Positions 7,615 through 16,270 of a DNA stretch of 17,400 nt are shown piece after piece; the stretch's first letter is position 1; each line of letters opens with the position of its first letter. Origin of the DNA: Pleomorphochaeta sp964545735 (GTDB taxonomy: Bacteria > Spirochaetota > Spirochaetia > Sphaerochaetales > Sphaerochaetaceae). The position numbers and the translations under genes were made by a program. The notes under the pieces are model-generated. The model was not told where the DNA came from and made no database searches. It saw only the letters and a program-made list of their open reading frames with translations. The stretch lies in contig CAZJGS010000047.1 of assembly GCA_964545735.1 (NCBI GenBank), positions 1 to 17,400 of the forward strand, in the 5' to 3' direction.

Positions 7615-8712
7615 TTAACTATTGGAACTATTACGGTTTGATATTTTTTTTGAGATATAACCAAACAGAATTGTTAAAATACTAAAAAAGATTGTAAAAA
7701 TTATTAATATCTTATTATAAACAAAAGTAAAATATACATCGCCCTCTCCTGCCTTAGAAAGAGGTACAGGGTCATATGCTAATCCATTTTCAGAGGCTAA
7801 TTTTCTTACGTTCAATAAATTAAGAACAGGAATTCCTTTTGTAGCATATTCATAAGTTAGTCCTCTTGTTTTGGATATGGGTATTCTTGGAGCACTCATT
7901 ACAAGACCTTGAGGGAAATCAAGGGTATAGGCACTAGTTCCAAGATTAGCACTTGCTCCTCCAATGTTGACAAACATTGACGTATCTACTCCAAATAACT
8001 CAAGTCGCCTTTGAATACTTTTTTCTATATCATTAAAGTCAATTATTTCCACATTTTGTTGTGTGCAAAGAGTTAATACAGTATCTCTCGTACCACTGTA
8101 AAGAATTTCCTCAAGGACTCCAACACCATAATCATTTTTTCCTCCAGGAGAAACAGCTATAAGATTAAAATCAAAGAATCCTTCTTTTTTTAATATATTT
8201 ACTATTGTCGCAATATTGAAATCAGGCCTAGTTGCTCCATGCATTGAAGATCCAAAGGAAATAATAATATTTGCCTTGATATTCATAACTTTACAGGCAC
8301 TAAGAGTGGCTATTAAAAGTGCTGGAAAAGAACCACTAGATCCAATGGCAATAGTATCCCCCTCTTTAATATCAGCTTGAATAAAATAATGAACAATAAG
8401 AGCGGCAAAATTAGGATTTAAAGAAGTTCTTTTTGCATCAACATTTCCCGGAGTGGTTGTTAATTCACTCCATTCTGGGCCAATTAAACCAATATTATTA
8501 ATGTCTTCTACCTCAAATTCAATTTCATTTTTTATAATGTATTCTGTAATAAATGTTTCTGATTTTTCCATAATTATGGCAGCTTGAAGTTGTAGATTAC
8601 TATATTCATTAACAGTTTTTATTTTAGTTTTGAATACTAAAACAGAGCCTAATAAGAGAATAATAAAGGCAATAATTATATAAATATAATCAATCTTTTC
8701 ATTCTTATACAT
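7615..8712 (-). CDS. pgsW: Poly-gamma-glutamate system protein PgsW
   Basis: The 365-aa protein resembles the family found next to pgsB and pgsC in bacteria with a non-Bacillus PGA system. It has one N-terminal membrane helix (about residues 9-27), a large domain, and a second helix near 334-352 followed by a basic tail, so both ends are in the membrane. The central domain has glycine/serine-rich turns GSSGSF (124-129), FGSSMHG (153-159) and NIGGASANLG (249-258). These recall a nucleotide- or sugar-binding fold, but no catalytic motif is certain. The ATG at 8712 is chosen; the same frame has GTG at 8718 and TTG at 8721. The start overlaps the end of pgsC by 8 nt, so translation is probably coupled. 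Its exact role is unknown. Confidence 0.75.
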   Translation of the reverse strand: MYKNEKIDYIYIIIAFIILLLGSVLVFKTKIKTVNEYSNLQLQAAIIMEKSETFITEYIIKNEIEFEVEDINNIGLIGPEWSELTTTPGNVDAKRTSLNPNFAALIVHYFIQADIKEGDTIAIGSSGSFPALLIATLSACKVMNIKANIIISFGSSMHGATRPDFNIATIVNILKKEGFFDFNLIAVSPGGKNDYGVGVLEEILYSGTRDTVLTLCTQQNVEIIDFNDIEKSIQRRLELFGVDTSMFVNIGGASANLGTSAYTLDFPQGLVMSAPRIPISKTRGLTYEYATKGIPVLNLLNVRKLASENGLAYDPVPLSKAGEGDVYFTFVYNKILIIFTIFFSILTILFGYISKKISNRNSSNS

Positions 8713-9139
8713 AAACACCAATCATTATTATTAGTCTTATTAAAATTGCAGATAAATAAACCATTACAAGTGTTTTAAATATTCCTTGCTTTAACATGTC
8801 ATTTGCTATTAGTCCTGGAATAATATATCCAATTATTCTTAAATCTTGATTTACATCTGCCATATAAAAGAATGATCTATTTATAAAATATGAAGTACAT
8901 AAGCTAATGAGGACTGTAATCATAAATCTTCTTCTACCATATATTATGGTAAATTTTTGAAGTAATTTAACTATTAGACAAGTTAAAATTGAGAGAAGAG
9001 ACGTAGATAAAATTCTATACGGTTGTTCTATAAAAAACGCTAGATAACCAGCAGAAACCAATCCACCAGAAAGAATATTTAGGAATTCACTACTTATGAA
9101 ACCAAAAATTATACTTAATCCTATAGCAGTTTGTAACAT
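8705..9139 (-). CDS. pgsC: Poly-gamma-glutamate synthase membrane subunit PgsC/CapC
   Basis: The 144-aa integral membrane protein is close in size to the ~149-aa B. subtilis PgsC. The family hallmark GYIIPGLIANDMLKQG lies near residues 104-119 and matches the PgsC motif PGLIAN..KQG. Upstream, LVSAGYLAFFIEQP (27-40) and the basic IYGRRRF (66-72) also match known PgsC sequences. Several hydrophobic helices span the chain. PgsC partners PgsB to polymerise glutamate through gamma-carboxyl links at the membrane. It starts one base after the pgsB stop codon. Confidence 0.92.
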   Translation of the reverse strand: MLQTAIGLSIIFGFISSEFLNILSGGLVSAGYLAFFIEQPYRILSTSLLSILTCLIVKLLQKFTIIYGRRRFMITVLISLCTSYFINRSFFYMADVNQDLRIIGYIIPGLIANDMLKQGIFKTLVMVYLSAILIRLIIMIGVYV

Positions 9140-9140
9140 A

Positions 9141-10253
9141 TTATTTCTGATCCCCTGTAAAAGTTTGTATCAATTTTGTACCTTGGCCCTTAATATTCCC
9201 TATTCCAATAAATACAGTATTATTATCACATTTATCCATTATTTTTCTTAAAATAAGAATATCAGAAATCTCTCTTACTTGAGTTTTATTATTTTTTCTA
9301 AAATATCTTGAAATCATTTTTGAATTCTCTCCAATTATAAAGATATTTAATGGGATATCAAGACTTTTTAGAAGATTTGAAAATTGTTTTACTCTATATT
9401 GTCGATCTAATCGATTGTTGAAAATAAAATTGATGGAATTATACTTATCAATTCCATTATTATTTATTGTTTTACTAAGACTTGTTATATCGTTTGCTGA
9501 AAAGGAAGAGAAAAAAACTGCACCATTTGGGCAAATAAACTTTTGATGCATACCTATATCTAAAATTACTCTATAGGAAGCTTTTTCAAGAAAATCCAAA
9601 GGAATATTAAAATTATTTGCTACAGATGCGCTTAGAGAAATATTTTCTGGAAAAGTATTGAAATTTTCGCTAAAGTTATCCAATGTGCCAACCAACTCAC
9701 TTTTGGTAATATTTATATCTTTTGAAATATATTTTAAATTAAAATCCCCATTTATAAATAGGTGACTTTGTTTTGGAACACTTTGACTTAAAGTATAGGT
9801 TGTTTTATCTATTGTATTCCCAATTTCTGCAATATGATCTACATAAGAATTGGTTATTAAAACATGAGTTGGACGTAAAATCCTTTTAGCTAAGATAGCT
9901 TGATTTTCTAATCTCAGTGCCATGCATTCTACAATAATGCATTCAACTTTTTCATTAGCACAATATCGAATAAAAGGAATAAGCTCAGTAAGCCTAGATC
10001 CTCTTTTTCGAATAAAAGGAACAACTTTCCCATCTCTTTCTACAACAAGTGCTTGAGATCCTGTAGTTTTAGCTATAGTCGATATTCCATAAGTTTGGAA
10101 AGTAGTGGTTAAAAGTTTTGTAACTGACGTTTTTCCTCTAGTTCCGTTTACTAAAATGCGGATGGGAATTTTTTTTAGGTTTCTATAATTAAAATAATTT
10201 TCTAGAATGCCTAAAATTATTAAGAGAATTGTTAATATGGCTATTAATTTCAT
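9141..10253 (-). CDS. pgsB: Poly-gamma-glutamate synthase ligase subunit PgsB/CapB
   Basis: This ATP-dependent amide ligase of the Mur-ligase fold joins glutamates by gamma linkages; at 370 aa it is slightly shorter than the ~393-aa Bacillus protein. An N-terminal membrane helix (3-18) anchors it. The P-loop NGTRGKTS is at 36-43. Other conserved blocks are VECMALRLENQ (108-118), VDHIAEIG (138-145), FSANDITS (251-258), NNRLDRQYR (279-287) and the C-terminal GIGNIKGQG (350-358). The ATG at 10253 fits the anchor, but no Shine-Dalgarno is visible upstream: a terminator stem ends 10 nt before it. It leads a tight pgsB-pgsC-pgsW set. Confidence 0.93.
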   Translation of the reverse strand: MKLIAILTILLIILGILENYFNYRNLKKIPIRILVNGTRGKTSVTKLLTTTFQTYGISTIAKTTGSQALVVERDGKVVPFIRKRGSRLTELIPFIRYCANEKVECIIVECMALRLENQAILAKRILRPTHVLITNSYVDHIAEIGNTIDKTTYTLSQSVPKQSHLFINGDFNLKYISKDINITKSELVGTLDNFSENFNTFPENISLSASVANNFNIPLDFLEKASYRVILDIGMHQKFICPNGAVFFSSFSANDITSLSKTINNNGIDKYNSINFIFNNRLDRQYRVKQFSNLLKSLDIPLNIFIIGENSKMISRYFRKNNKTQVREISDILILRKIMDKCDNNTVFIGIGNIKGQGTKLIQTFTGDQK

Positions 10254-10263
10254 AAATATTAAA

Positions 10264-10293
10264 ATTAAACAGGTGCTTTCACACCTGTTTAAT
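10264..10293 (-). terminator. Rho-independent terminator after the C69 dipeptidase genes
   Basis: A perfect 12-bp stem (10282-10293 with 10264-10275; core AAACAGGTG/CACCTGTTT) with a 6-nt loop begins 13 nt after the stop of the downstream C69 gene. On the minus strand its last bases run into TTTAATTTTAATATTT, a U-rich tail. It therefore should end or reduce transcripts from the upstream genes. It also occupies the place where a pgsB ribosome-binding site would be expected. On the plus strand the tail is not U-rich and there is no gene to terminate. Confidence 0.82.
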
Positions 10294-10306
10294 AGATTTA
10301 TCCTTT

Positions 10307-11905
10307 TTATTTTTCTAAAGGTTTAATTGGTGCAGAAGCTAAAATATCTTTCCACCAATCTGGGTAAGTTGGAGTTCTCATAACTTTCTTATCCCACATG
10401 TAAGTTGCATAAAGCTTATTTCCTAAAGTTAACCAATCTTCATGCCAATCAACTGCATTGTAATAAGCATAGTTATTAATCAACTGTTGAGCAGCATCAT
10501 TATGGCCATATCTCATCAACCAAGCGGCAGTATTCTGTAATTCCATAACAACATCATACTGTTGATTCATCTTATCTTCTCTTGCTTCATGGATAGTTAC
10601 AATTGCCTCTTCATAATTAGAAGTAGCTGTTTGTTGAACAAATGAATTTACCCACCAACCTGAGTCAGTTCTAAATTCTTCAAATCTGCTACCAGTTCTA
10701 TAGAACTCAGGTAATTCAGTCATTGAAGCCCAAACAGGAGTAATATAACTTGAATCTGGAGCACCGTAACCGAACCATACTAGACATTTAACTTCATCAG
10801 GTAACCATGATTTTACATTTGCAATCTGTACATAACAGGTTCTAAATAAGTTAATAGTTCTTTCTTTGAAATCATAAGCTGCAGCATTTCCAAAAGGACC
10901 AGCTTGAGCTGTTCTTGTTACATCAAATTCAGTTCCTTGATAATAATCACCAGTTAATTCAAATATATCTTGTACACTTAATTTTTGTTCTGGAATTACC
11001 CACATTGGGAATTCTGCAGCATTAGGATCAAGATTTAGACTTGGAGCTACTAAATCAAAAGCTCTCCATTCTCTTCTTGAAGAATAAAATCTACTATTTG
11101 GAGCATAAACTTTATTAGGTTTGAATTCTACGTTATCTTTTTCTGACCAAAGACCATTTTCAACTGCAAAGCTCTTGAAATTAGGAGAACACATGTAGTT
11201 TTCATTATCATTGAAATCAAAATGATCAATTCTAGCTCTATTTGCAGCTACAAAGAATGCATTAGATGGAAGTTTAACAGCACACCATAAATCCTTACCA
11301 TAGAATTCTGATATCCATACTTCATCACCATCACATACATTAATGGTTTCACCATTATCTTTCCATCCAAATTCTTCTACTAAATCACCCATTATTTGAA
11401 CTGCTTCTCTTGCAGATGAAGCTCTTTCAAGAGCTATATCTTGAGCATTCCAACAATCAATTATTCCAGTATTATCACCATAGATTAAATCATAAACTTT
11501 TTGACCATATTCAGTGTTCTTGTTGATTCCAAAAGTAGATTCACCCATAGATACACCTTTATCATTCATAAATGAATAACGTGAATGTAAATATTGATTA
11601 GTTACTTCTTTTTGATCTATTTCAAGAATCTTCATTCCATTACCATAATCTTTGATTTCAGGATAATTAGAATAATCACCATAGTTATGAGAATCAATAA
11701 CGATATCTCTTGTTTCTCCAGTCATTGGAGGAATTAACCACAATCTAAAATCTGCACCACTAGAATCATCATTATGAGTTGTAATGGTTGAGTTATCGGT
11801 TGTAGCATCTTTTCCTACAGCAAATACAGTACATGCAAAAATATTTTGTCCAAAGACTAATAATATTAAACTAATCACTAAAGCATAACTAAATTTTTTT
11901 TTCAT
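10307..11905 (-). CDS. Secreted C69-family dipeptidase (downstream copy)
   Basis: This is a 532-aa peptidase family C69 (PepD-like) Ntn-hydrolase. The signal peptide spans residues 1-24 (basic MKKK, then a hydrophobic core ending NIFA). Cys25, in ACTVFAVGKDAT, is the conserved nucleophile and becomes the N-terminal residue after cleavage. The TTHNDDSSGADFRL segment (42-55) and GVSMGEST are typical of the family. It should act outside the membrane; family members hydrolyse dipeptides, and action on PGA fragments is an inference from the neighbours. NIFAC is a poor lipobox, so a lipoprotein is unlikely. AAGGAAGG lies 6 nt upstream of the ATG, 13 nt after the other copy. Its central 1,524 bp are identical to that copy; the signal peptide and last residues (ASAPIKPLEK) differ. 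Confidence 0.88.
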   Translation of the reverse strand: MKKKFSYALVISLILLVFGQNIFACTVFAVGKDATTDNSTITTHNDDSSGADFRLWLIPPMTGETRDIVIDSHNYGDYSNYPEIKDYGNGMKILEIDQKEVTNQYLHSRYSFMNDKGVSMGESTFGINKNTEYGQKVYDLIYGDNTGIIDCWNAQDIALERASSAREAVQIMGDLVEEFGWKDNGETINVCDGDEVWISEFYGKDLWCAVKLPSNAFFVAANRARIDHFDFNDNENYMCSPNFKSFAVENGLWSEKDNVEFKPNKVYAPNSRFYSSRREWRAFDLVAPSLNLDPNAAEFPMWVIPEQKLSVQDIFELTGDYYQGTEFDVTRTAQAGPFGNAAAYDFKERTINLFRTCYVQIANVKSWLPDEVKCLVWFGYGAPDSSYITPVWASMTELPEFYRTGSRFEEFRTDSGWWVNSFVQQTATSNYEEAIVTIHEAREDKMNQQYDVVMELQNTAAWLMRYGHNDAAQQLINNYAYYNAVDWHEDWLTLGNKLYATYMWDKKVMRTPTYPDWWKDILASAPIKPLEK

Positions 11906-13471
11906 TTTTTCCCTTCCTTTAATTTTGTGGTTTGATAGGTGCAGATTCTAAAATATCTTTCCACCAATCTGGGTAAGTTGGAGTTCTCATAACTTTCTTA
12001 TCCCACATGTAAGTTGCATAAAGCTTATTTCCTAAAGTTAACCAATCTTCATGCCAATCAACTGCATTGTAATAAGCATAGTTATTAATCAACTGTTGAG
12101 CAGCATCATTATGGCCATATCTCATCAACCAAGCGGCAGTATTCTGTAATTCCATAACAACATCATACTGTTGATTCATCTTATCTTCTCTTGCTTCATG
12201 GATAGTTACAATTGCCTCTTCATAATTAGAAGTAGCTGTTTGTTGAACAAATGAATTTACCCACCAACCTGAGTCAGTTCTAAATTCTTCAAATCTGCTA
12301 CCAGTTCTATAGAACTCAGGTAATTCAGTCATTGAAGCCCAAACAGGAGTAATATAACTTGAATCTGGAGCACCGTAACCGAACCATACTAGACATTTAA
12401 CTTCATCAGGTAACCATGATTTTACATTTGCAATCTGTACATAACAGGTTCTAAATAAGTTAATAGTTCTTTCTTTGAAATCATAAGCTGCAGCATTTCC
12501 AAAAGGACCAGCTTGAGCTGTTCTTGTTACATCAAATTCAGTTCCTTGATAATAATCACCAGTTAATTCAAATATATCTTGTACACTTAATTTTTGTTCT
12601 GGAATTACCCACATTGGGAATTCTGCAGCATTAGGATCAAGATTTAGACTTGGAGCTACTAAATCAAAAGCTCTCCATTCTCTTCTTGAAGAATAAAATC
12701 TACTATTTGGAGCATAAACTTTATTAGGTTTGAATTCTACGTTATCTTTTTCTGACCAAAGACCATTTTCAACTGCAAAGCTCTTGAAATTAGGAGAACA
12801 CATGTAGTTTTCATTATCATTGAAATCAAAATGATCAATTCTAGCTCTATTTGCAGCTACAAAGAATGCATTAGATGGAAGTTTAACAGCACACCATAAA
12901 TCCTTACCATAGAATTCTGATATCCATACTTCATCACCATCACATACATTAATGGTTTCACCATTATCTTTCCATCCAAATTCTTCTACTAAATCACCCA
13001 TTATTTGAACTGCTTCTCTTGCAGATGAAGCTCTTTCAAGAGCTATATCTTGAGCATTCCAACAATCAATTATTCCAGTATTATCACCATAGATTAAATC
13101 ATAAACTTTTTGACCATATTCAGTGTTCTTGTTGATTCCAAAAGTAGATTCACCCATAGATACACCTTTATCATTCATAAATGAATAACGTGAATGTAAA
13201 TATTGATTAGTTACTTCTTTTTGATCTATTTCAAGAATCTTCATTCCATTACCATAATCTTTGATTTCAGGATAATTAGAATAATCACCATAGTTATGAG
13301 AATCAATAACGATATCTCTTGTTTCTCCAGTCATTGGAGGAATTAACCACAATCTAAAATCTGCACCACTAGAATCATCATTATGAGTTGTAATGGTTGA
13401 GTTATCGGTTGTAGCATCTTTTCCTACAGCAAATACAGTACATGCAAAAATATTTTGTCCAAAGACTAATA
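10339..13471 (-). repeat. Tandem direct repeat: two identical 1,524-bp blocks covering the C69 genes
   Basis: Bases 10339-11862 match 11948-13471 at a constant offset of 1,609 with no difference found on line-by-line reading, synonymous sites included. The identity starts inside the signal-peptide coding part and stops about 10 codons before each stop. Outside the block the two genes differ clearly (MKKKFSYALV vs MKRKVVSVCA at the start; LEK vs QN at the end). Confidence 0.92.
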
Positions 13472-13514
13472 TCATTAAACTAATTGCACATACAGATACA
13501 ACTTTTCTTTTCAT
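11919..13514 (-). CDS. Secreted C69-family dipeptidase (upstream copy)
   Basis: This is the second 531-aa C69 Ntn-hydrolase, with the same mature domain as its neighbour: nucleophile Cys25 directly after the predicted signal peptide and the same TTHNDD segment. The signal peptide is different (MKRKVVSVCAISLMILVF), and so is the tail (ESAPIKPQN). The ribosome-binding site GGAGAGGTGG is upstream of the ATG at 13514, and the M14-like hydrolase gene ends 23 nt before it, so these belong to one transcript. Having two identical mature enzymes suggests a dosage effect or selection to keep them equal. An Ntn-hydrolase beside PGA genes could take the place of CapD/GGT, which is also an Ntn-hydrolase, but that is a hypothesis. 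Confidence 0.88.
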   Translation of the reverse strand: MKRKVVSVCAISLMILVFGQNIFACTVFAVGKDATTDNSTITTHNDDSSGADFRLWLIPPMTGETRDIVIDSHNYGDYSNYPEIKDYGNGMKILEIDQKEVTNQYLHSRYSFMNDKGVSMGESTFGINKNTEYGQKVYDLIYGDNTGIIDCWNAQDIALERASSAREAVQIMGDLVEEFGWKDNGETINVCDGDEVWISEFYGKDLWCAVKLPSNAFFVAANRARIDHFDFNDNENYMCSPNFKSFAVENGLWSEKDNVEFKPNKVYAPNSRFYSSRREWRAFDLVAPSLNLDPNAAEFPMWVIPEQKLSVQDIFELTGDYYQGTEFDVTRTAQAGPFGNAAAYDFKERTINLFRTCYVQIANVKSWLPDEVKCLVWFGYGAPDSSYITPVWASMTELPEFYRTGSRFEEFRTDSGWWVNSFVQQTATSNYEEAIVTIHEAREDKMNQQYDVVMELQNTAAWLMRYGHNDAAQQLINNYAYYNAVDWHEDWLTLGNKLYATYMWDKKVMRTPTYPDWWKDILESAPIKPQN

Positions 13515-13537
13515 TTTTCCACCTCTCCTTTTTTTAT

Positions 13538-14749
13538 TTAATCAAGCGGTTTATAATAAACTTTTTGAACTCTATCAATATTTTCAGGGTCTTCTGGATC
13601 GTGAAGGAAATATCCACAATCATATTCTTCTAGCTCTTGATAAGTTGGCCAGGAACAAATTACCTCTTTTTCTGGAAAGAATGCTGCTGTCCAAGATATA
13701 ACTTCTAAAGCACCAGATAGATGCCGTCCAACACGGTACCACATGGGAGATCCGAACTCATATGTATAAGGTACGAAGGTAAGTCCATGTTCTGAAGCTG
13801 TTGCAAGAAAAGGATCTTTACCATCAATACAAAGAGCTTCAGTTACAGGTCCTGTTATACGATCAATAAAAGGTTCTGGTGTTTCCATTAAGAAAGGAAG
13901 CGCGTCACTATAATCTCCCCATTCTCTATGAGAAAGTCCATGAAGACTTGCAGGTGAAGCTTCACATTTCATATCAAAAGTAGTATCTGTTAAATTCATA
14001 GCTGCCATCATAGCAATATCTAAAGATTTATTAGGAGCTACATAAGTGCTTACAACAGGATACATTATTGATGCTTCATGAGTATCAATTGCAATGTCGA
14101 CATTTTCCTGCCTAATTAATTCCATGATTGCATATGCTGCACGTTCTGTTTGTGTACCATCTGCTCTACCTGGATAGGTTCTATTCATATTTCGAATATC
14201 TTGAAAAGCTAGATTTTGACCTGATGGATAGTTTACATAAGTAAAGGGATCTGGCCATTGATCTAAGGGGTTTGTTGCTCGGTCTCCAATTTTAAACTTT
14301 TTCACACCCCACTCTGTTTGTACATGATGAAAAGGGGGATATGCATTTCCACAAACTCCAAGTGTTGAAGCACTGAAATTACCTTGTGGGACTACAATTA
14401 TTCTTCCTTTTTCAATAGTAATATTTTCCATGAGAATGTAGGCAGCTAAAGAACAGGCAGGTTCATAAGGATGAACATTTGCCATATAAAAAACTGTACC
14501 GCCTTCTACGCCTGAATCAAAAACATAAACGGGTGTATCATTCCAACTTCCTTTTAAGGATGGTTCATAATCACTTAACCATTTAACCTCTGTTAAAGCT
14601 TTTGAAGGTACAAAAGTCTCAACATAGTGTCTTAATATCCAAAATTCTCTTCCTGCCATAAATGCAAAAATTAGCATTATTCCTAGTAATATTAATTTTA
14701 ATTTAATAGTACTTTTTATAGGTTTTTTTTCTTTTTTTTCTTTTTTCAT
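13538..14749 (-). CDS. Membrane-anchored M14/AstE-like zinc hydrolase
   Basis: The 403-aa protein resembles the succinylglutamate desuccinylase/aspartoacylase branch of the M14 zinc carboxypeptidase superfamily. A very basic N-terminus (MKKEKKEKKP) precedes one membrane helix (17-32), so the enzyme probably faces outward as a type II protein. Zinc ligands fit His93 and Glu96 in NVHPYEPA and His224 in IDTHEAS. NMNRTYPG (187-194) supplies the substrate-carboxylate arginine (Arg190), and Glu289 in FLMETPEP fits the catalytic glutamate. Relatives cleave N-acyl or peptide bonds of glutamate/aspartate, and phage PGA hydrolases also have an M14-like fold, so cleavage or trimming of PGA is plausible. 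GAGGG lies 6 nt upstream of the ATG, and the 58-aa protein gene ends 15 nt before it. Confidence 0.8.
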   Translation of the reverse strand: MKKEKKEKKPIKSTIKLKLILLGIMLIFAFMAGREFWILRHYVETFVPSKALTEVKWLSDYEPSLKGSWNDTPVYVFDSGVEGGTVFYMANVHPYEPACSLAAYILMENITIEKGRIIVVPQGNFSASTLGVCGNAYPPFHHVQTEWGVKKFKIGDRATNPLDQWPDPFTYVNYPSGQNLAFQDIRNMNRTYPGRADGTQTERAAYAIMELIRQENVDIAIDTHEASIMYPVVSTYVAPNKSLDIAMMAAMNLTDTTFDMKCEASPASLHGLSHREWGDYSDALPFLMETPEPFIDRITGPVTEALCIDGKDPFLATASEHGLTFVPYTYEFGSPMWYRVGRHLSGALEVISWTAAFFPEKEVICSWPTYQELEEYDCGYFLHDPEDPENIDRVQKVYYKPLD

Positions 14750-14764
14750 TATACCCTCTAAGTA

Positions 14765-14941
14765 CTATTTGATAAATAACATTCTTAATAAGAAAGGAAT
14801 GCAACAATATACATAAACAATATCATATACTAAATTCAACTTTTTTTTCCTTTTGAATAAGTGCTTAATAAAATAATATAAAATAACTGCATCCAAAACA
14901 AAATAAAAGTAATGGATAACTGATTGTAAAAAAATTAACAT
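14765..14941 (-). CDS. Small two-helix membrane protein, unknown family (58 aa)
   Basis: ATG at 14941-14939, TAG at 14767-14765, 58 codons. AAAGGAG lies 6 nt upstream, beginning right after the permease stop; the start is 12 nt from that stop, and the M14-like gene starts 15 nt downstream. The protein has a hydrophobic stretch at about 2-25, a strongly basic segment KHLFKRKKK (26-34), and a second hydrophobic stretch at about 38-56. That suggests a hairpin with its loop in the cytoplasm. I do not recognise the family. Known PGA systems have a small membrane partner (CapE/PgsE, about 50 aa, one helix), so it could be an analogue, but there is no sequence match I can claim. The ribosome-binding site and exact fit between genes make it likely real. 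Confidence 0.68.
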   Translation of the reverse strand: MLIFLQSVIHYFYFVLDAVILYYFIKHLFKRKKKLNLVYDIVYVYCCIPFLLRMLFIK

Positions 14942-14953
14942 AAAAAACTCCTT

Positions 14954-16255
14954 TTATTTTAAGAATGCAAAACTATTTGGGTTAACTAGCATAACTAAGG
15001 CTATACCGCCAAGTAACAAACACGGTAAAAATAACTGTTTAAGAAACGACATATAACTTCCCTTATATCCAGTTGCTTCACAAGTTAATCTACCAACAAT
15101 CCTAGATGGTGGTAAACAATCTCCAATTGGGAAAATAAGACTCAAAGCAGCACATACTACAGTGGTATCAAAACCATGAGTATTAAACATAAAAATTAAA
15201 GGAGTACCAATAATTATTGCACTTCCATAACTTAAACTACCTTGGGTAATAGGACCAATAATTAATATAAAACCATAAATTAATACTAATGGTAAAGTAA
15301 CAAAAGTTACGCCAATTAAGCCTTTTACACCTGTAGCAGTCATTGCACTTTGTAGCAATCCTACACTTATTACAGTAGCAGCAAGTGGAAAAACTTGTTC
15401 CATAGTATTATCAACTAATGCACGATATTCCTTAAATGTTGTTTTCTTTGGGTTACAAAGAATTGCAACAATAGTTGAAATAATAAACATCAGAGGTAAG
15501 CCTAATACTGGAATATTCCAAGGCAAATACAGTGAAAGAAGAATTAGAGATGCAATTGTAATTAGGGGTAATAAAATACGAACAAGATTCATACCCTCTG
15601 TTGCTTGAGGTAATTTTTCAAGTATTTTCTCTGTTGATTGTGGTTTTGCACCCCAACCTAAATAAATAATTGTGAAAACTCCTGTTATTATTATTGGAAT
15701 AGATAATAATTTCCCAAAACCTACATATGGCATATTAGCTGATGCAGTCATTAGCATTGTCCATAAATTAATTGGTGGAGCCGCTGCAGACATAATAGCA
15801 AAAACAAAAACAAATGCGGCGGTTTTCTTATCTGATAAACCCATGAATGTTATTACAGTTGCAACTAAGCCACCCATAACAAAAACTGAAACACTACCTG
15901 CGCCAGTCAAGGCTCCAGGAATTATCATAAATACGGCCATGAAAAACATTAAAATCCATTTATTACTAAATGTACTTACAAGTTTTCTTGTTACAGTGTC
16001 CAAAGAGCCTGAATTAGCATAAACATTAATAAATAACGATGCTGTCATAAATAAAATTGCTAAATCAAGGTTTGTAAATAAACCTTCTACAAGGTATCTG
16101 ACTGGATTATTTAATCCCTCAATCAAACCCCAAGCTATAACAGCTATTACAACTCCGGCAAATGCCATCGAAATCTCTGGAGATTTAAATTTGATACTGC
16201 TAAATACAAATACTGCTATCATAATAATTAGCAATATAGTTGTTGTTAAATACAT
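14954..16255 (-). CDS. Ion-transporter-superfamily permease (DctM/CitM-like)
   Basis: The 433-aa protein is almost entirely hydrophobic, with roughly 10-12 membrane segments. The layout of two halves, each with a re-entrant region (GALTGAGSVSVF, MSAAAPPINLW in the first; GPITQGSLSYGSA, FPIGDCLPPSR in the second), fits the ion transporter superfamily that includes the TRAP large subunit DctM and citrate/dicarboxylate carriers. No TRAP small subunit or binding protein of the classic type is next to it. The substrate is unknown; an acidic compound such as glutamate, a gamma-glutamyl peptide or a dicarboxylate is a guess from context. The ATG at 16255 follows GGAGG at 7 nt; a TTG one codon upstream (16258) is less likely. 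Only 15 nt separate it from the upstream gene. Confidence 0.7.
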   Translation of the reverse strand: MYLTTTILLIIMIAVFVFSSIKFKSPEISMAFAGVVIAVIAWGLIEGLNNPVRYLVEGLFTNLDLAILFMTASLFINVYANSGSLDTVTRKLVSTFSNKWILMFFMAVFMIIPGALTGAGSVSVFVMGGLVATVITFMGLSDKKTAAFVFVFAIMSAAAPPINLWTMLMTASANMPYVGFGKLLSIPIIITGVFTIIYLGWGAKPQSTEKILEKLPQATEGMNLVRILLPLITIASLILLSLYLPWNIPVLGLPLMFIISTIVAILCNPKKTTFKEYRALVDNTMEQVFPLAATVISVGLLQSAMTATGVKGLIGVTFVTLPLVLIYGFILIIGPITQGSLSYGSAIIIGTPLIFMFNTHGFDTTVVCAALSLIFPIGDCLPPSRIVGRLTCEATGYKGSYMSFLKQLFLPCLLLGGIALVMLVNPNSFAFLK

Positions 16256-16270
16256 CAATAAACCTCCAGT

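Noticed and set aside
10339..13471. Insertion sequence or CRISPR-type repeat
   Set aside because: The repeat is simply the two C69 coding regions; there are no transposase genes, terminal inverted repeats or regular spacers.
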